Shown piece after piece: positions 35,816-44,692 of a stretch of 64,000 bases of DNA (positions are counted from its first letter, which is position 1; the number at the start of each line of letters is the position of its first letter). The notes under the pieces were generated by a model. The model ran no database searches. It had not been told where the DNA came from and was given only the letters and a program-made list of their open reading frames with translations. A program made the position numbers and the translations under genes. The stretch comes from Alphaproteobacteria bacterium (GTDB taxonomy: Bacteria; Myxococcota_A; UBA796; GCA-2862545): contig JACKEQ010000006.1 in NCBI GenBank assembly GCA_020632885.1, forward strand, positions 186,001-250,000. The letters are read 5' to 3'.

Positions 35816-37194
35816 GGGGACTCCAGCTTGGCGACGGGGTCGGCGCGCAGGGACGCGACGACCGCGAGGAGGTCGGGATCGGCGGGTGACGGGGCACCCG
35901 GGACGAGGAGGCTCGTGAGCACCCAGGGGGTGTCGGAGACGAGCCCGCGCGCGATGCGCTCGGTGTGGTCGGCGGTGACGTGGTCGGGGCTCTCGAACCA
36001 CCAGAGCGCGGTGGCCACCTCGCCCGCGCGCTCCATCCGGGCCCAGCGGACCGGGGTGTCGCCCACGAGGGCCGGGTGGTCGGCCACCAGCTCCCAGCCG
36101 CCGGACGCGTGGCAGAGCTCCGGGACGTGCTGGGTCACCCAGTCGTGGCTGCTCACCCGGGCGACCGTGCCCGTGAGCCCCCCCACCGCGAAGGACGCCT
36201 TGCGCAGCGCGCCTCCACGGCCCTCCACGAACTCCCGCTCCTGCGCGGACGGCTCGAGCTCCGCGAAGCCCGCGGGCAGCGTGGGCACCGGGCCCGCGCG
36301 CACCTGGCGCTCCAGGCGCGGCACCCCGACGGCCAGCGCGAGGGCGACCGCCGCGAGGGCGACGGGACCGAAGGATCCGGGCCTCCGGGTCGTGACGGCG
36401 GCAGGCTCGGCGGACGACGCGAGCCACCCGAGGGCCGGAGCGAGAGCGAGCACGAACCCCACGACGCCGAGCGGGGTATGGAGCACCTCCGCCAGCACCG
36501 GGAGCCCGAGGCGATGATGCGCGCCCACCAGCACCGCGATCCGCACGCCGTTCGCGAGCACGAGCAGCACGAAGGTACCGAGCAGCGCCCCGAGCCAGCG
36601 CAGGTCCGGCGTGCGCCGCCAGGCCAGGGTGGCCGCGGCGAGCACCACGGTGGCCGACCAGAGGCTCTGGACCCCCGAGCAGGGCAGGTCCACGTGGGCG
36701 TACCCGCCCTCCACCTCGAGCACGGTGGCCGACGACAGCGAGCCGAACAGCCCCGACACCGCCGCGGCGGTCGCGGCGCGCAGCGGCAGGCCGAGGATCA
36801 CGTCGAGGTGCTGGGAGAGCGGGAGCACGCCGGCCGCGAGCAGGGCCACCGCACGTCCGCGGCGCCAGGTCTCCGGCGCCACGAACAGGCCGAGCAGGCC
36901 GTACGCCGACACCACCATCAGCGCGCCGAGCAGGCTGCGGGGTCCCGGGAGGGGTCGCGCGAGCACGGGCAGCCCGACGGCCAGGAGCCACGCGGTCCAG
37001 GGTCCGCCCGCCGGGCGCGTCAGGGCATCGCGCACGTCCCCGAGGCGCACCGAGCGCGCCAGCAGGCCCACGAGCACGGCCGCCACGGCCAGGTGCAGGG
37101 GTCCCTCCGTGGCAAGCAGCCCACGGCCGAGCCAGCGGGCGGGCTCCGCGTGCAGGGCGGCCCAGGCGAGCAGCAGGAGGGCGTTGGCGACCAT
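35812..37194 (-). CDS. Exosortase with C-terminal EpsI-like domain
   Basis: 460 residues. About eight membrane helices fill the first 260 residues and carry the exosortase catalytic residues: Cys172 in LPCSGVQSLW, Arg218 in NGVRIA and His239 in VLHTPLG. Exosortases cut the PEP motif of exported proteins and move them to another carrier, in place of sortase. The C-terminal 170 residues after a helix (GPVALAAVALALAVGVPRLE) resemble the EpsI domain often fused to or next to exosortases (FAVGGLTGTVARVSSHDWVTQHVPELCHASGGWEL). It is coupled to its likely substrate, the VIT protein downstream; no other PEP-CTERM protein is seen in the window. Confidence 0.9.
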   Translation of the reverse strand: MVANALLLLAWAALHAEPARWLGRGLLATEGPLHLAVAAVLVGLLARSVRLGDVRDALTRPAGGPWTAWLLAVGLPVLARPLPGPRSLLGALMVVSAYGLLGLFVAPETWRRGRAVALLAAGVLPLSQHLDVILGLPLRAATAAAVSGLFGSLSSATVLEVEGGYAHVDLPCSGVQSLWSATVVLAAATLAWRRTPDLRWLGALLGTFVLLVLANGVRIAVLVGAHHRLGLPVLAEVLHTPLGVVGFVLALAPALGWLASSAEPAAVTTRRPGSFGPVALAAVALALAVGVPRLERQVRAGPVPTLPAGFAELEPSAQEREFVEGRGGALRKASFAVGGLTGTVARVSSHDWVTQHVPELCHASGGWELVADHPALVGDTPVRWARMERAGEVATALWWFESPDHVTADHTERIARGLVSDTPWVLTSLLVPGAPSPADPDLLAVVASLRADPVAKLESP

Positions 37195-37268
37195 GCTCGG
37201 AATCTAGGGCATCCCGCCGCGCGATGTGGGGGGGCCTTCCCGACCTTCTGTGCAGAGAGCGTGCAGCC

Positions 37269-38411
37269 GTGATCCTGGTCCCCCTCGCCCTGGCCGCCGA
37301 GCTCCCGCCGTGCAGCGCTCCCGAGGAGCGGACGGCGTTCCTGCTCACCATGGTGCCCGGCGGCACGATCCCCACCACGTTCGGGCACACCGCCCTGCTC
37401 GTGTACGACCCGAAGACCGGCCAGGAGTCGCCGGTGTACGACCATGGCCACTACGACAGCAAGGACCCCTGGTTCGCCGTGGACTACGCGCTCCAGCGGG
37501 CCGAGTACTGGGGCAAGGTGCGCTCGCTCTCCCGGGTGCGCGGGCTCTACAAGTACTGGAAGCGCGACATCGTGGCCCAGCGCCTGCGGCTGACCGACGA
37601 GGAGCTCGACGCGCTGGTGGCCGACCAGCTCGCCCTGACCACCGAGGGGAACACCTTCCGGTACCAGTGGTACGAGCGGAACTGCACCACCCGGGTCCGC
37701 GACAGCCTGGACGGCGTGCTCGGGGGTCACCTGCAGGTCGCGCTGGCCGGGCCCACGGACCACACGGTCCGCGATCAGGTGCTGGCGCACGCGTCGGGAA
37801 CGCCGCTCCTGCCCGTGCTCTCGTGGGGGACGGGCTCCCTGGCGTCCACGCCGCTGACGGCCTGGCAGGCGGCCTTCCTGCCGGACGCGCTCATGGAGGG
37901 TCTGGCGGACGTCCAGCGCCCGGACGGGCAGGAGCTCGTCTCGCAGACCTGCCGGTTGGTGAAGGCGGGCGGGGGCTTCGCGCCCCGGACGGCCCCGCCG
38001 CTCGGCCGTGCGTTCGGGCAGGTGGGTGTGGGCGTGGCCGCGGCGGTGGGTCTGCTGGGCTTCGTGCCGGGCCTGGGGCGCGCGCTGGTCGCGCTGTTCG
38101 GGCTCGCGCTGGTGGGCATCGCGGGCATCGACCTGTTCGGGTACGCCGTGGGGGCGGGGTCCCCGTGGTGGTCGAACCACGGGCAGGCCTACGCGAACCC
38201 GCTGGCCCTGGCGCTCGTGCTGCAGGCGCTCGGCTGGCGGCGGGCGCGCCCGTTCACCTGGCTGGTGGTGGGGGTGGCCACGCTGGGCGCGCTGCTCGCG
38301 ATGGTGCGGGGCTTCCCGAACCACGACGCGCACATGGTGGCGCTCGTCCTGCCGGGTCTGTGGGCGAGCGCGGCCCACCTGGAGCGGCTGGCGCGGCGCC
38401 AGGCTGCCTGA
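37269..38411 (+). CDS. DUF4105 (Lnb-like N-terminal) membrane protein
   Basis: GTG 37269 gives a short signal (MILVPLALAAELPPC) and 380 residues. The periplasmic domain has the DUF4105/Lnb pattern: TFGHTALLVYDP with the conserved His, and WYERNCTTRVRDSLD with the conserved Asn-Cys-Thr. This papain-like fold (NlpC/P60 relative) is thought to be a hydrolase or acyltransferase. The C-terminal 140 residues contain four to five membrane helices. It is divergent from the exosortase gene with 74 bases between the starts, but a functional link is not shown. Confidence 0.78.
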   Translation: MILVPLALAAELPPCSAPEERTAFLLTMVPGGTIPTTFGHTALLVYDPKTGQESPVYDHGHYDSKDPWFAVDYALQRAEYWGKVRSLSRVRGLYKYWKRDIVAQRLRLTDEELDALVADQLALTTEGNTFRYQWYERNCTTRVRDSLDGVLGGHLQVALAGPTDHTVRDQVLAHASGTPLLPVLSWGTGSLASTPLTAWQAAFLPDALMEGLADVQRPDGQELVSQTCRLVKAGGGFAPRTAPPLGRAFGQVGVGVAAAVGLLGFVPGLGRALVALFGLALVGIAGIDLFGYAVGAGSPWWSNHGQAYANPLALALVLQALGWRRARPFTWLVVGVATLGALLAMVRGFPNHDAHMVALVLPGLWASAAHLERLARRQAA

Positions 38412-38434
38412 TCGGGCGGGATCCCGCGCGTCGG

Positions 38435-38734
38435 TCACCGCCCGGAGAGCGTTCGTCGACAGAGGCGGAGCTCGGCCCGCAGGTGCCAGTCCGGGCGCCG
38501 CCACGGCTGCGTGCGGTTCCCCTCCACGAGCCGGTGGCTCGCCTGGGACACGGCGTAGTCCACCAATGGAGCCGCCAGCACCAGCCCCCACGCTCCCGTC
38601 CAGAGGCCCGCAGCCGTGAGCACCAACGCCGACAGGGTGCCCACGGCGTGGACCCGCCGGGTGATCGGGTTCGCGTGCATCTGGTCGTACTCGCACCAGA
38701 ACGCCTCGAAGTCCTCGGATTCGTACAGGGTCAC
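38435..38734 (-). CDS. Mpo1-like (DUF962) membrane protein
   Basis: 99 residues: FEAFWCEYDQMHANPITRRVHAVGT and the later SHRLVEGNRTQPW carry the conserved His residues of the DUF962/Mpo1 family, with two membrane helices between. Yeast Mpo1 is an iron-dependent dioxygenase of fatty-acid alpha-oxidation acting on a sphingoid-base product. The start overlaps the stop of the glycosyltransferase (ATGA), so the pair is coupled. Notably a sphingosine-1-phosphate-lyase-like gene lies 1.2 kb away. Confidence 0.82.
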   Translation of the reverse strand: MTLYESEDFEAFWCEYDQMHANPITRRVHAVGTLSALVLTAAGLWTGAWGLVLAAPLVDYAVSQASHRLVEGNRTQPWRRPDWHLRAELRLCRRTLSGR

Positions 38735-39765
38735 GCTGCCTCCAGGAAGGCGTCCACCGCCCGGAGGGCGTCCTCGTTGCCCGGTCGGACCGGCGCAGTC
38801 GGGGGCTCCATCTCCAGCACGCTCCGGACCGCAGCCGGCGACACGCGCGGCGCGCGCCGGCCGAGCCCCATCCGCTCGAGCCAGGCGGCGTTGAGCTGCT
38901 GCTCGCCGTGCCGGCGCAACGGCACGCTCAACACCGGCTTGCCCAGGCAGACCGCCTCGGACAGCGTGGTGTAGCCGCCGTTGCAGATCACCGCGCGCGC
39001 GGAGGCCAGATCGTCCAGGAAGCCCGCCTCCGAGAACGGGCGGAAGCTCACGTGGTCCCCCACGTGCGCCGGGGGAACCCCGTACACCCGGAACGGGACG
39101 TCCGGCATCGCCGCGAGAGCCGCCAGCAGCCCCGGGTCCCCGTGCGCGGACTGGTAGACCAGCACGTGGTCGCCACGCCGTGCTTCGAGCGCCCGGACGG
39201 GCTCCCGCAGGATCGGACCCACCAGGGACGTGTTCGCTGCGAGCGCGGGCCGTGCCCGGGGAGCGTAGAACGACGTCACCACGTACCGTTCACAGCCGGG
39301 GAGCTTGGCCGACACGAGCGCCCGAGCGACGTGCAGGTGGCGGACCCGCAGGTCCCGGGGGTGGTGGAAGCGGTCGATCACGTGCTGGTGGTCCAGCGAG
39401 AGCACCGGGCGCCCCGCCCACAGCCCCACTGCGTGCGCGAAGGAGTCGAAGTCGCTGATGCAGACCTCGGGGTCGTACGCCTCCATCACAGCCCGGAACA
39501 CGCGCTGGTTGTGGCCGGCCATCGACGGCGATGCCGCCAGGAAGGACGCGAGCGACCGGGTTCGCGCTACGCCCCCACGCCTGCAGGTGAGCGAGAGCCC
39601 CCGGATGGGCTCCACGTCGAACCCGCGGGCCGAGAGCACCTCGGCAGCACGGCCAGAGGTCACGACCCGCACGTCGTGTCCCGCGTCGACGAGGTGGCGC
39701 AGCACCACCTGGCTCCGCATCGCATGCCCCAGGCCCTCACCAGCCACTCCATACAGAACGCGCAT
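38731..39765 (-). CDS. MurG/MGDG-synthase-like glycosyltransferase (GT-B)
   Basis: ATG 39765 is preceded by GGAGGTGAG; the product has 344 residues. It begins MRVLYGVAGEGLGHAMRSQ, the glycine-rich acceptor loop of GT28-like enzymes, and has the donor-binding C-terminal motif ICNGGYTTLSEAVCLGKPVLSVPL (about 255-280). The ends match the two Rossmann domains of a GT-B fold. Relatives include MurG, MGDG synthase and the myxobacterial/actinobacterial glycosyltransferases of unknown lipid acceptors. It is coupled to the Mpo1-like gene, which suggests a lipid acceptor. Confidence 0.83.
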   Translation of the reverse strand: MRVLYGVAGEGLGHAMRSQVVLRHLVDAGHDVRVVTSGRAAEVLSARGFDVEPIRGLSLTCRRGGVARTRSLASFLAASPSMAGHNQRVFRAVMEAYDPEVCISDFDSFAHAVGLWAGRPVLSLDHQHVIDRFHHPRDLRVRHLHVARALVSAKLPGCERYVVTSFYAPRARPALAANTSLVGPILREPVRALEARRGDHVLVYQSAHGDPGLLAALAAMPDVPFRVYGVPPAHVGDHVSFRPFSEAGFLDDLASARAVICNGGYTTLSEAVCLGKPVLSVPLRRHGEQQLNAAWLERMGLGRRAPRVSPAAVRSVLEMEPPTAPVRPGNEDALRAVDAFLEAA

Positions 39766-39921
39766 TCCGCTCACCTCCACCCACCCTGTCGCAACCGGAT
39801 GTGGAGCTCGGGTGAACGGGAGGAGAAAGGTCTGCGGGCCACCAGGCTCACCCACGGTGCTGGTGGCCTGCCTCCGGCTGTCCATGACCCGAGGACGTCG
39901 TAGGATGCGTCAGGAGGCCCG

Positions 39922-41355
39922 ATGACCCAACGCCTGGCGATCCCCACCACCGGCCGCGACGCCGCGTCCGTGCTGGAAGACGCCCGCGCCTACATCGCCG
40001 ACGATGCGGACTACAAGAACGGCCGCACGTGGTCCATGGTGTACTGGCCCGGCGAGGAGCACCACCACCTCACCGAGGCCGCCAACAACCTCTGCCTCGC
40101 GCAGAACGCTCTGAACCCGTACGCGTTCAAGGGCCTCAAGCGCATGGAGACCGAGGTCGTGCAGATGTGCGCGGGTCTCCTGAACGGCCCGCCCACCACC
40201 GTGGGCACCATGACCAGCGGAGGCACCGAGTCCCTCCTGCTCGTCGTGAAGACCTACCGCGACCTCGCCCGCGCGCGCTGGCCCTGGATCCGCCGGCCCG
40301 TCATCGTGGCCCCGAAGACCATCCACCCCGCCTTCGACAAGGGCGCCCACCTGTTCGGCGTGCGGCTGCGCAAGGTCCCCGTCGACGCCGACGGCCACGT
40401 CGATCCCCACGCCGTCCGCCGCGCGATCTGCCGCAACACCGTGCTCGTCGCCGCCAGCGCGCCCCAGTACGTCACCGGCGTCGTCGACCCCATCCCCGCC
40501 ATCGCCTCCATCGCCCGCGAGCGGCGCGTCCCGATGCACGTGGACGCCTGCTTCGGCGGCTTCATCCTGCCCTGGCTCGAGCGCCTCGGTGTGCGCATGC
40601 CCGTGTGGGACTTCCGCGTGCACGGCGTCACCAGCGTCTCCGCCGACCTGCACAAGTACGGCTACGCACCCAAGGGCGCCTCCGTCCTCCTCTTCCGCGA
40701 GATGCGCTACCTCCGCCACCAGTTCTTCGCGTCCACCGACTGGCCCGGCGGCATCTACATCTCCCCCGGCCTCCCGGGCACCCGCCCCGGCGGGCCCATC
40801 GCCGCGGCATGGGCGTCGCTGCTCGGCATGGGCGAGGACGGCTACCTGGAGCGCGCGAGGGGCGCCTGGGAGGCCGCAGAGGCCCTGCGCGCCGGCATCC
40901 GCGCGATCCCCGGCCTGCGCGTGCTCGGCGAGCCGATGTCCACGATCGTCACCTGGACGAGCGCCGAGGTCGACGTCTACGCCGTCGCCGACCAGCTGCA
41001 GGCGAAGGGCTGGGGGGTCGACCGCCAACAGCACCCGTCCAGCGTGCACTGCACCTGCAACGCCAGCAACCTGCCCAGCGTGCCGCTCTACCTCGACGAC
41101 CTGCGCGAGGCCGTCGCCCACGTCCGCGCCCACCCGGAGCTCGCCCGCGAAGGCGACGCCGCCGTGTACGGGCTGCTCGCGCGCGTGCCCCTGCGCGGCA
41201 TGGTGAAGAGCGGCGTGCTCGACGTCATGGAGAAGATGTACGCCCCGGACGGCGGCACGCCCGACCTCGACGGCGACGACCCCGTGCAGCGCTGGGCCAC
41301 CCGGGCGCTCGACGCCGTGGACCGCGTGAAGGGCGCGCTGCGGAGGGGCCGATGA
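39922..41355 (+). CDS. Sphingosine-1-phosphate lyase-like PLP decarboxylase
   Basis: 477 residues; AGGAGG lies five bases before ATG. The fold is PLP type I, group II decarboxylase: NPYAFKGLKRMETEVVQM and GTMTSGGTESLLLVVKTYRD early on, HVDACFGGFILPW, and the Schiff-base Lys245 in SADLHKYGYAPKGAS. These are the S1P-lyase signatures rather than those of glutamate or aromatic decarboxylases. S1P lyase cuts long-chain-base phosphates into an aldehyde and phosphoethanolamine. It is coupled by ATGA to an M81 peptidase-like gene. With the Mpo1-like protein nearby a sphingolipid-degrading role is possible but inferred. Confidence 0.85.
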   Translation: MTQRLAIPTTGRDAASVLEDARAYIADDADYKNGRTWSMVYWPGEEHHHLTEAANNLCLAQNALNPYAFKGLKRMETEVVQMCAGLLNGPPTTVGTMTSGGTESLLLVVKTYRDLARARWPWIRRPVIVAPKTIHPAFDKGAHLFGVRLRKVPVDADGHVDPHAVRRAICRNTVLVAASAPQYVTGVVDPIPAIASIARERRVPMHVDACFGGFILPWLERLGVRMPVWDFRVHGVTSVSADLHKYGYAPKGASVLLFREMRYLRHQFFASTDWPGGIYISPGLPGTRPGGPIAAAWASLLGMGEDGYLERARGAWEAAEALRAGIRAIPGLRVLGEPMSTIVTWTSAEVDVYAVADQLQAKGWGVDRQQHPSSVHCTCNASNLPSVPLYLDDLREAVAHVRAHPELAREGDAAVYGLLARVPLRGMVKSGVLDVMEKMYAPDGGTPDLDGDDPVQRWATRALDAVDRVKGALRRGR

Positions 41356-42848
41356 AGCGGATCGGGATGCTCCGCATCGCCCAGGAGTCCAACGCGCTCG
41401 CGCCGGTGCTCTCGGAGGTGGAGGACTTCGCGCACGACCGGGAGGGCGACGACCTCCTGCAGGCCACGCGGCCCGGCCAGACCGAGGTGATCGGGTTCAT
41501 GAAGGACGCCGAGCTGTCGGGGTTCTGCCGGGCCGTGCGCGAGCGGCCCGGGTTCGAGATCGTCCCCCTGTTCAGCGTCTGGGCCTTCCCCGCGGGTCCC
41601 CTCTCCCACCGCGCCCTCGCCACGTTCCGCGAGCGCCTCCGCCGCGCCCTGGACGCCGCGGGTCCCCTGGACGGCCTGTTCGTGTCGCTGCACGGCGCCA
41701 TGGTCGGCGAGGAGGGCTCGCGGCCCGAGACGGTGCTCCTCGACGACCTGCGCGACCTCCTCGGACCCGACCTGCCCATCGCGGCGTCCATCGACCTGCA
41801 CGCCCACCTCACACCCGACTTCGTGGACCCGCTCACCCTGATCGTGGCGTACCGCACGAACCCCCACCGCGACCACGCGGACACGGGCTACCGGGCGGGT
41901 CGGCTGCTGCTGGACGTGATGCAGGGCGAACTGCGGCCGCGGGTCGCCTGGCGCCACCTGCCGATGGTGATGGGCGGCGGGAACACGCTCGACTTCCTGA
42001 ACCCCATGCGCCGCGTCTTCCGCCGCATGGCCGAGCTGGAGCGCCACCCGCGCGTGGCGAGCGTGTCGCTGTGCATGTCGCACCTCTGGCTGGACGCCCC
42101 CGACCTCGGGTGGTCCACCTACGTCGTCACCCACGACGACCCCGAGCTGGCCGAGCGGATCGCGGAGGAGCTCGCCGACCTCGCGTGGTCCGTGCGGTTC
42201 GAGCTCCCCCCCGAGTTCCCGGATCCCCTCACGGCCATCGACCAGGCCCGGGCGGCCCGGCTCCGACGCCGGCTCGGGACGGTCTGCATGGCGGACGCCA
42301 GCGACCTCGTGGGTGCGGGCGCACCGGGCGACAACACCCGCCTGCTCGGCGCCCTGCTCGACCACGCCCGCGACATGCGCTGCCTGGCGGCCATCCGCGA
42401 CACCCCCACCGCACAGGCCCTGTACGACGAGCGGATCGGCAGCACCCAACGCTTCACGGTCGGCGGGCGCTACCCCGGGAGCTCACCGGCCCTGGAGCTC
42501 ACCGGCCGCGTGCTCGCGCGCTCCGTGCACCCCGCGTTCGGTCGACGCGTGGCCCTCGACGTCGGTCATGTGCAGCTCGTCGTGTCCGAGAAGGCCCCGC
42601 TGGTCGCGAAGCCCTCGTTCTACCGGGAGCTCGGGCTGCACCCGAGCCGCGCGGACATCACGATGGTGAAGGTCTTCTTCCCGTTCCGGCTGTTCTTCGC
42701 GCTGCACAACCGGCTCTCGATCTACGCGAAGACGGAGGGCCCCACGGACCTCGACGCCGCCCTGCGCGTGGCCTTCGACCGCCCCACGCACCCACGCGAC
42801 TTCGTGGAGTCGTGGCGACCCGCAGACCGGGCCCGCCGTCAGGGGTGA
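41352..42848 (+). CDS. M81/MlrC family metallopeptidase-like protein
   Basis: 498 residues; GGAGG precedes ATG, which overlaps the previous stop (ATGA). Matches to the microcystinase C family: LRIAQESNALAP, LFVSLHGAMVGEE, ASIDLHAHLTP with metal-binding Asp and His, AYRTNPHRDHADTG with the HxDHxDTG pattern, and a C-terminal domain with DASDLVGAGAPGDNT. MlrC hydrolyses linear peptides or is linked to amino-acid catabolism. It is made together with the S1P-lyase-like enzyme, and its 3' end overlaps oxyR by ten bases. Confidence 0.85.
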   Translation: MKRIGMLRIAQESNALAPVLSEVEDFAHDREGDDLLQATRPGQTEVIGFMKDAELSGFCRAVRERPGFEIVPLFSVWAFPAGPLSHRALATFRERLRRALDAAGPLDGLFVSLHGAMVGEEGSRPETVLLDDLRDLLGPDLPIAASIDLHAHLTPDFVDPLTLIVAYRTNPHRDHADTGYRAGRLLLDVMQGELRPRVAWRHLPMVMGGGNTLDFLNPMRRVFRRMAELERHPRVASVSLCMSHLWLDAPDLGWSTYVVTHDDPELAERIAEELADLAWSVRFELPPEFPDPLTAIDQARAARLRRRLGTVCMADASDLVGAGAPGDNTRLLGALLDHARDMRCLAAIRDTPTAQALYDERIGSTQRFTVGGRYPGSSPALELTGRVLARSVHPAFGRRVALDVGHVQLVVSEKAPLVAKPSFYRELGLHPSRADITMVKVFFPFRLFFALHNRLSIYAKTEGPTDLDAALRVAFDRPTHPRDFVESWRPADRARRQG

Positions 42849-43747
42849 CCGAGGGACTCCCGGGCGATCTCGGCGAGCTGGAGGAGCACGTCCGAACGCG
42901 GGCTCCGGCTGCGGAACACGAAGTGCAACGAGCGCCCCACGCCCTCCTCGCGGAACGGCAGCGCGCGCACCGGCGCCCGGCCCACCTCGACGTCCACGGC
43001 GGTCTCGGGGATCACGCTCACCCCGAGGCCAGCGGCCACCATCTGCACGAGGGTGGGCAGGCTGGTCGCCCGGTAGGGTGACTCCCGCGCCTGGGAGTGC
43101 CCACAGAAAGCGAGCGTGTGGTCGCGCAGACAGTGCCCGTCGTCGAGCAGCATGAGCTCGTCGTCCGCGAGCTGGTCGAGCGACACGGGCCCCTTCAGCG
43201 CATGGTCGCTCGGCACGAGGGCCCGGAAGGGCTCCCAGCCCACCACGATGTCCTCGGTGCCCGAGGTGGTGGTGGGGTCCGCGATGAGGGCGGCGTCGAG
43301 GTCGCCCGACGCGAGCTGCTCCTCACACACTGCGGTCTGCAGCTCGAGCCAGTGCACCCGGGGACGGGGCTCGAGCTTGCGGATACGCTCGGCCATGCGC
43401 GGCAGGAGGTAGGGAGCCACGGTGGGGATGACGCCGACCCGCACGGGCGTGGCCCACGGGTCGTCCAGCGTGTGGGCGGCGGTCTCGAGCGACGCCGTGT
43501 GGTCGAGCACCGCCCGCATGCGCGCGAGGAGCGCCTCCCCCGCGAGGGTGACGTGCACGCCGCGCGCGTGGCGCTCGAAGAGCGTGACGCCGAGGACGTC
43601 CTCCAGCTTGGCCACCTGGGCCGAGAGCGAAGGCTGGGAGACGCCGCAGACCTCGGCTGCGGCCCCGAAGCCACCGGTCTCCTGGATGGCCACCGCGTAC
43701 TGGAGCTGACGAAGGGTGAAGTCGGGATTCCGGAAGCTCATAGCCAT
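42839..43747 (-). CDS. oxyR: OxyR, LysR-type peroxide sensor
   Basis: 302 residues with the LysR winged helix-turn-helix (TLRQLQYAVAIQETGGFGAAAEVCGVSQPSLSAQ). The sensor domain has DGHCLRDHTLAFCGHSQ with Cys206 and Cys215 at the same nine-residue spacing as the redox pair of E. coli OxyR (199/208), followed by RATSLPTLVQMVAAGLGVSVIP. It should form a disulfide on peroxide and activate catalase/peroxiredoxin genes, none of which lies here. ATG 43747 and ATG 43741 are both possible starts. It probably belongs to the stress response of the wider genome rather than to its neighbours. Confidence 0.9.
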   Translation of the reverse strand: MAMSFRNPDFTLRQLQYAVAIQETGGFGAAAEVCGVSQPSLSAQVAKLEDVLGVTLFERHARGVHVTLAGEALLARMRAVLDHTASLETAAHTLDDPWATPVRVGVIPTVAPYLLPRMAERIRKLEPRPRVHWLELQTAVCEEQLASGDLDAALIADPTTTSGTEDIVVGWEPFRALVPSDHALKGPVSLDQLADDELMLLDDGHCLRDHTLAFCGHSQARESPYRATSLPTLVQMVAAGLGVSVIPETAVDVEVGRAPVRALPFREEGVGRSLHFVFRSRSPRSDVLLQLAEIARESLGHP

Positions 43748-43902
43748 GGCCTATCCATATCCATCCGCGCGCTGGGAGGGTTCCCGAGTGGACCCTGGGC
43801 CGACATCGCCCGGAACGCGAGCATCCAGGAGGCCGAGGGCGTGCCCGCCGCCCAGCATCACCGAGAAGACCGCCTGGATGCTGCGGAGCCTGCTCGCCTG
43901 AC

Positions 43903-44613
43903 CTACTTCACGACCTCGTAGAGCAGGACGTACTGGTGCCGGAGCTCCTCGGTGGCCACGAGGTTCCAGGCCCCACCGAGCTCCGCCGTGATCTGGGCGG
44001 GCTCCAGGCGCTCCTCCGCCGGCGGGCCGAACGGCGCGTCCTTGCGGAGGTCGACGATGGCCAGCACGCCGCCGCGCTTCATCGAGCGCGAGAGGCGCGC
44101 GAAGTACTCCGGCCGGTCCTGGAGGTGGTGGTACGTGTCCACCAGGAGCACCCGGTCCACCGACTCGCGCGGCAGGTCGGGATCCTGGGGCTTCACCTCC
44201 CGCACCTCGACCTGCGGCGTGTTCTCCCGGGCCGCCCGGGCCTTCATGTGCTCGACGAGCTTCGGCTCGATGTCGAGGGCGAGCACACGGCCCTTATCGC
44301 CGACCGCCTTCGCGAGGTGGGCGTTGAAGTAGCCCGTGCCGGCACCGATGTCGGCGACCACCATGCCGTCGAGGATGCGCATCGCCTTCACGACCTTCTC
44401 GGGCTCCTGCCAGCGGTCGCGGTCCGGGGCATCGAAGACCTCGGCCCACTTCTCGGGGTCGTCGAAGCTGTGGTGGGCCGTGCCGTGCTCGCCGTGCCCG
44501 TGCTCCGCGCCGTGCTTCGCCTGCGCGCCGGCATCGTGGCCTGCCGCATGCCCGGCGTCGTGGGCCTCGGGGGGGTGGGTGGAACAGGCCAGGGCGAGCA
44601 GCACGAGCGACAA
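43903..44613 (-). CDS. Lipoprotein class I SAM-dependent methyltransferase
   Basis: TTG 44613, five bases after GGAGG, gives 236 residues starting MSLVLLALAC (lipobox Cys10); a GTG at 44643 would add ten residues. Residues 13-45 are His-rich (HDAGHAAGHD, HGAEHGHGEHG) and look metal-binding. The rest is a Rossmann methyltransferase: RDRWQEPEKVVKAM, MVVADIGAGTGYFNAHLAK (SAM motif I), VLALDIEP, and VLLVDTYHHLQDRPEYFARL. Periplasmic or lipoprotein members of this predicted-methyltransferase family exist, but how SAM would reach the periplasm is unclear, so binding of another ligand is possible. Divergent from 44693 with a palindrome between. Confidence 0.83.
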   Translation of the reverse strand: MSLVLLALACSTHPPEAHDAGHAAGHDAGAQAKHGAEHGHGEHGTAHHSFDDPEKWAEVFDAPDRDRWQEPEKVVKAMRILDGMVVADIGAGTGYFNAHLAKAVGDKGRVLALDIEPKLVEHMKARAARENTPQVEVREVKPQDPDLPRESVDRVLLVDTYHHLQDRPEYFARLSRSMKRGGVLAIVDLRKDAPFGPPAEERLEPAQITAELGGAWNLVATEELRHQYVLLYEVVK

Positions 44614-44642
44614 GGTCACCTCCGACGCACGATTAATCGGCA

Positions 44643-44665
44643 CCCCCGGGGACCGCACCCGGGGG
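44643..44665. promoter_or_regulatory. Inverted repeat between divergent starts
   Basis: CCCCCGGG at 44643-44650 and CCCGGGGG at 44658-44665 pair perfectly around a seven-base loop. It lies between the divergent methyltransferase (start 44613) and Tat-signal gene (start 44693), so an operator is as likely as a hairpin. Confidence 0.35.
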
Positions 44666-44692
44666 CATGGTAGACTGGGCGAAGGAGGTGCT

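Noticed and set aside
43748..43902. Possible small peptide gene on the minus strand between oxyR and the methyltransferase
   Set aside because: An open stretch of about 40 codons exists but without ribosome site, domain or membrane helix; a 9-base inverted repeat (43821-43829/43872-43880) is widely spaced. Nothing else is visible there.
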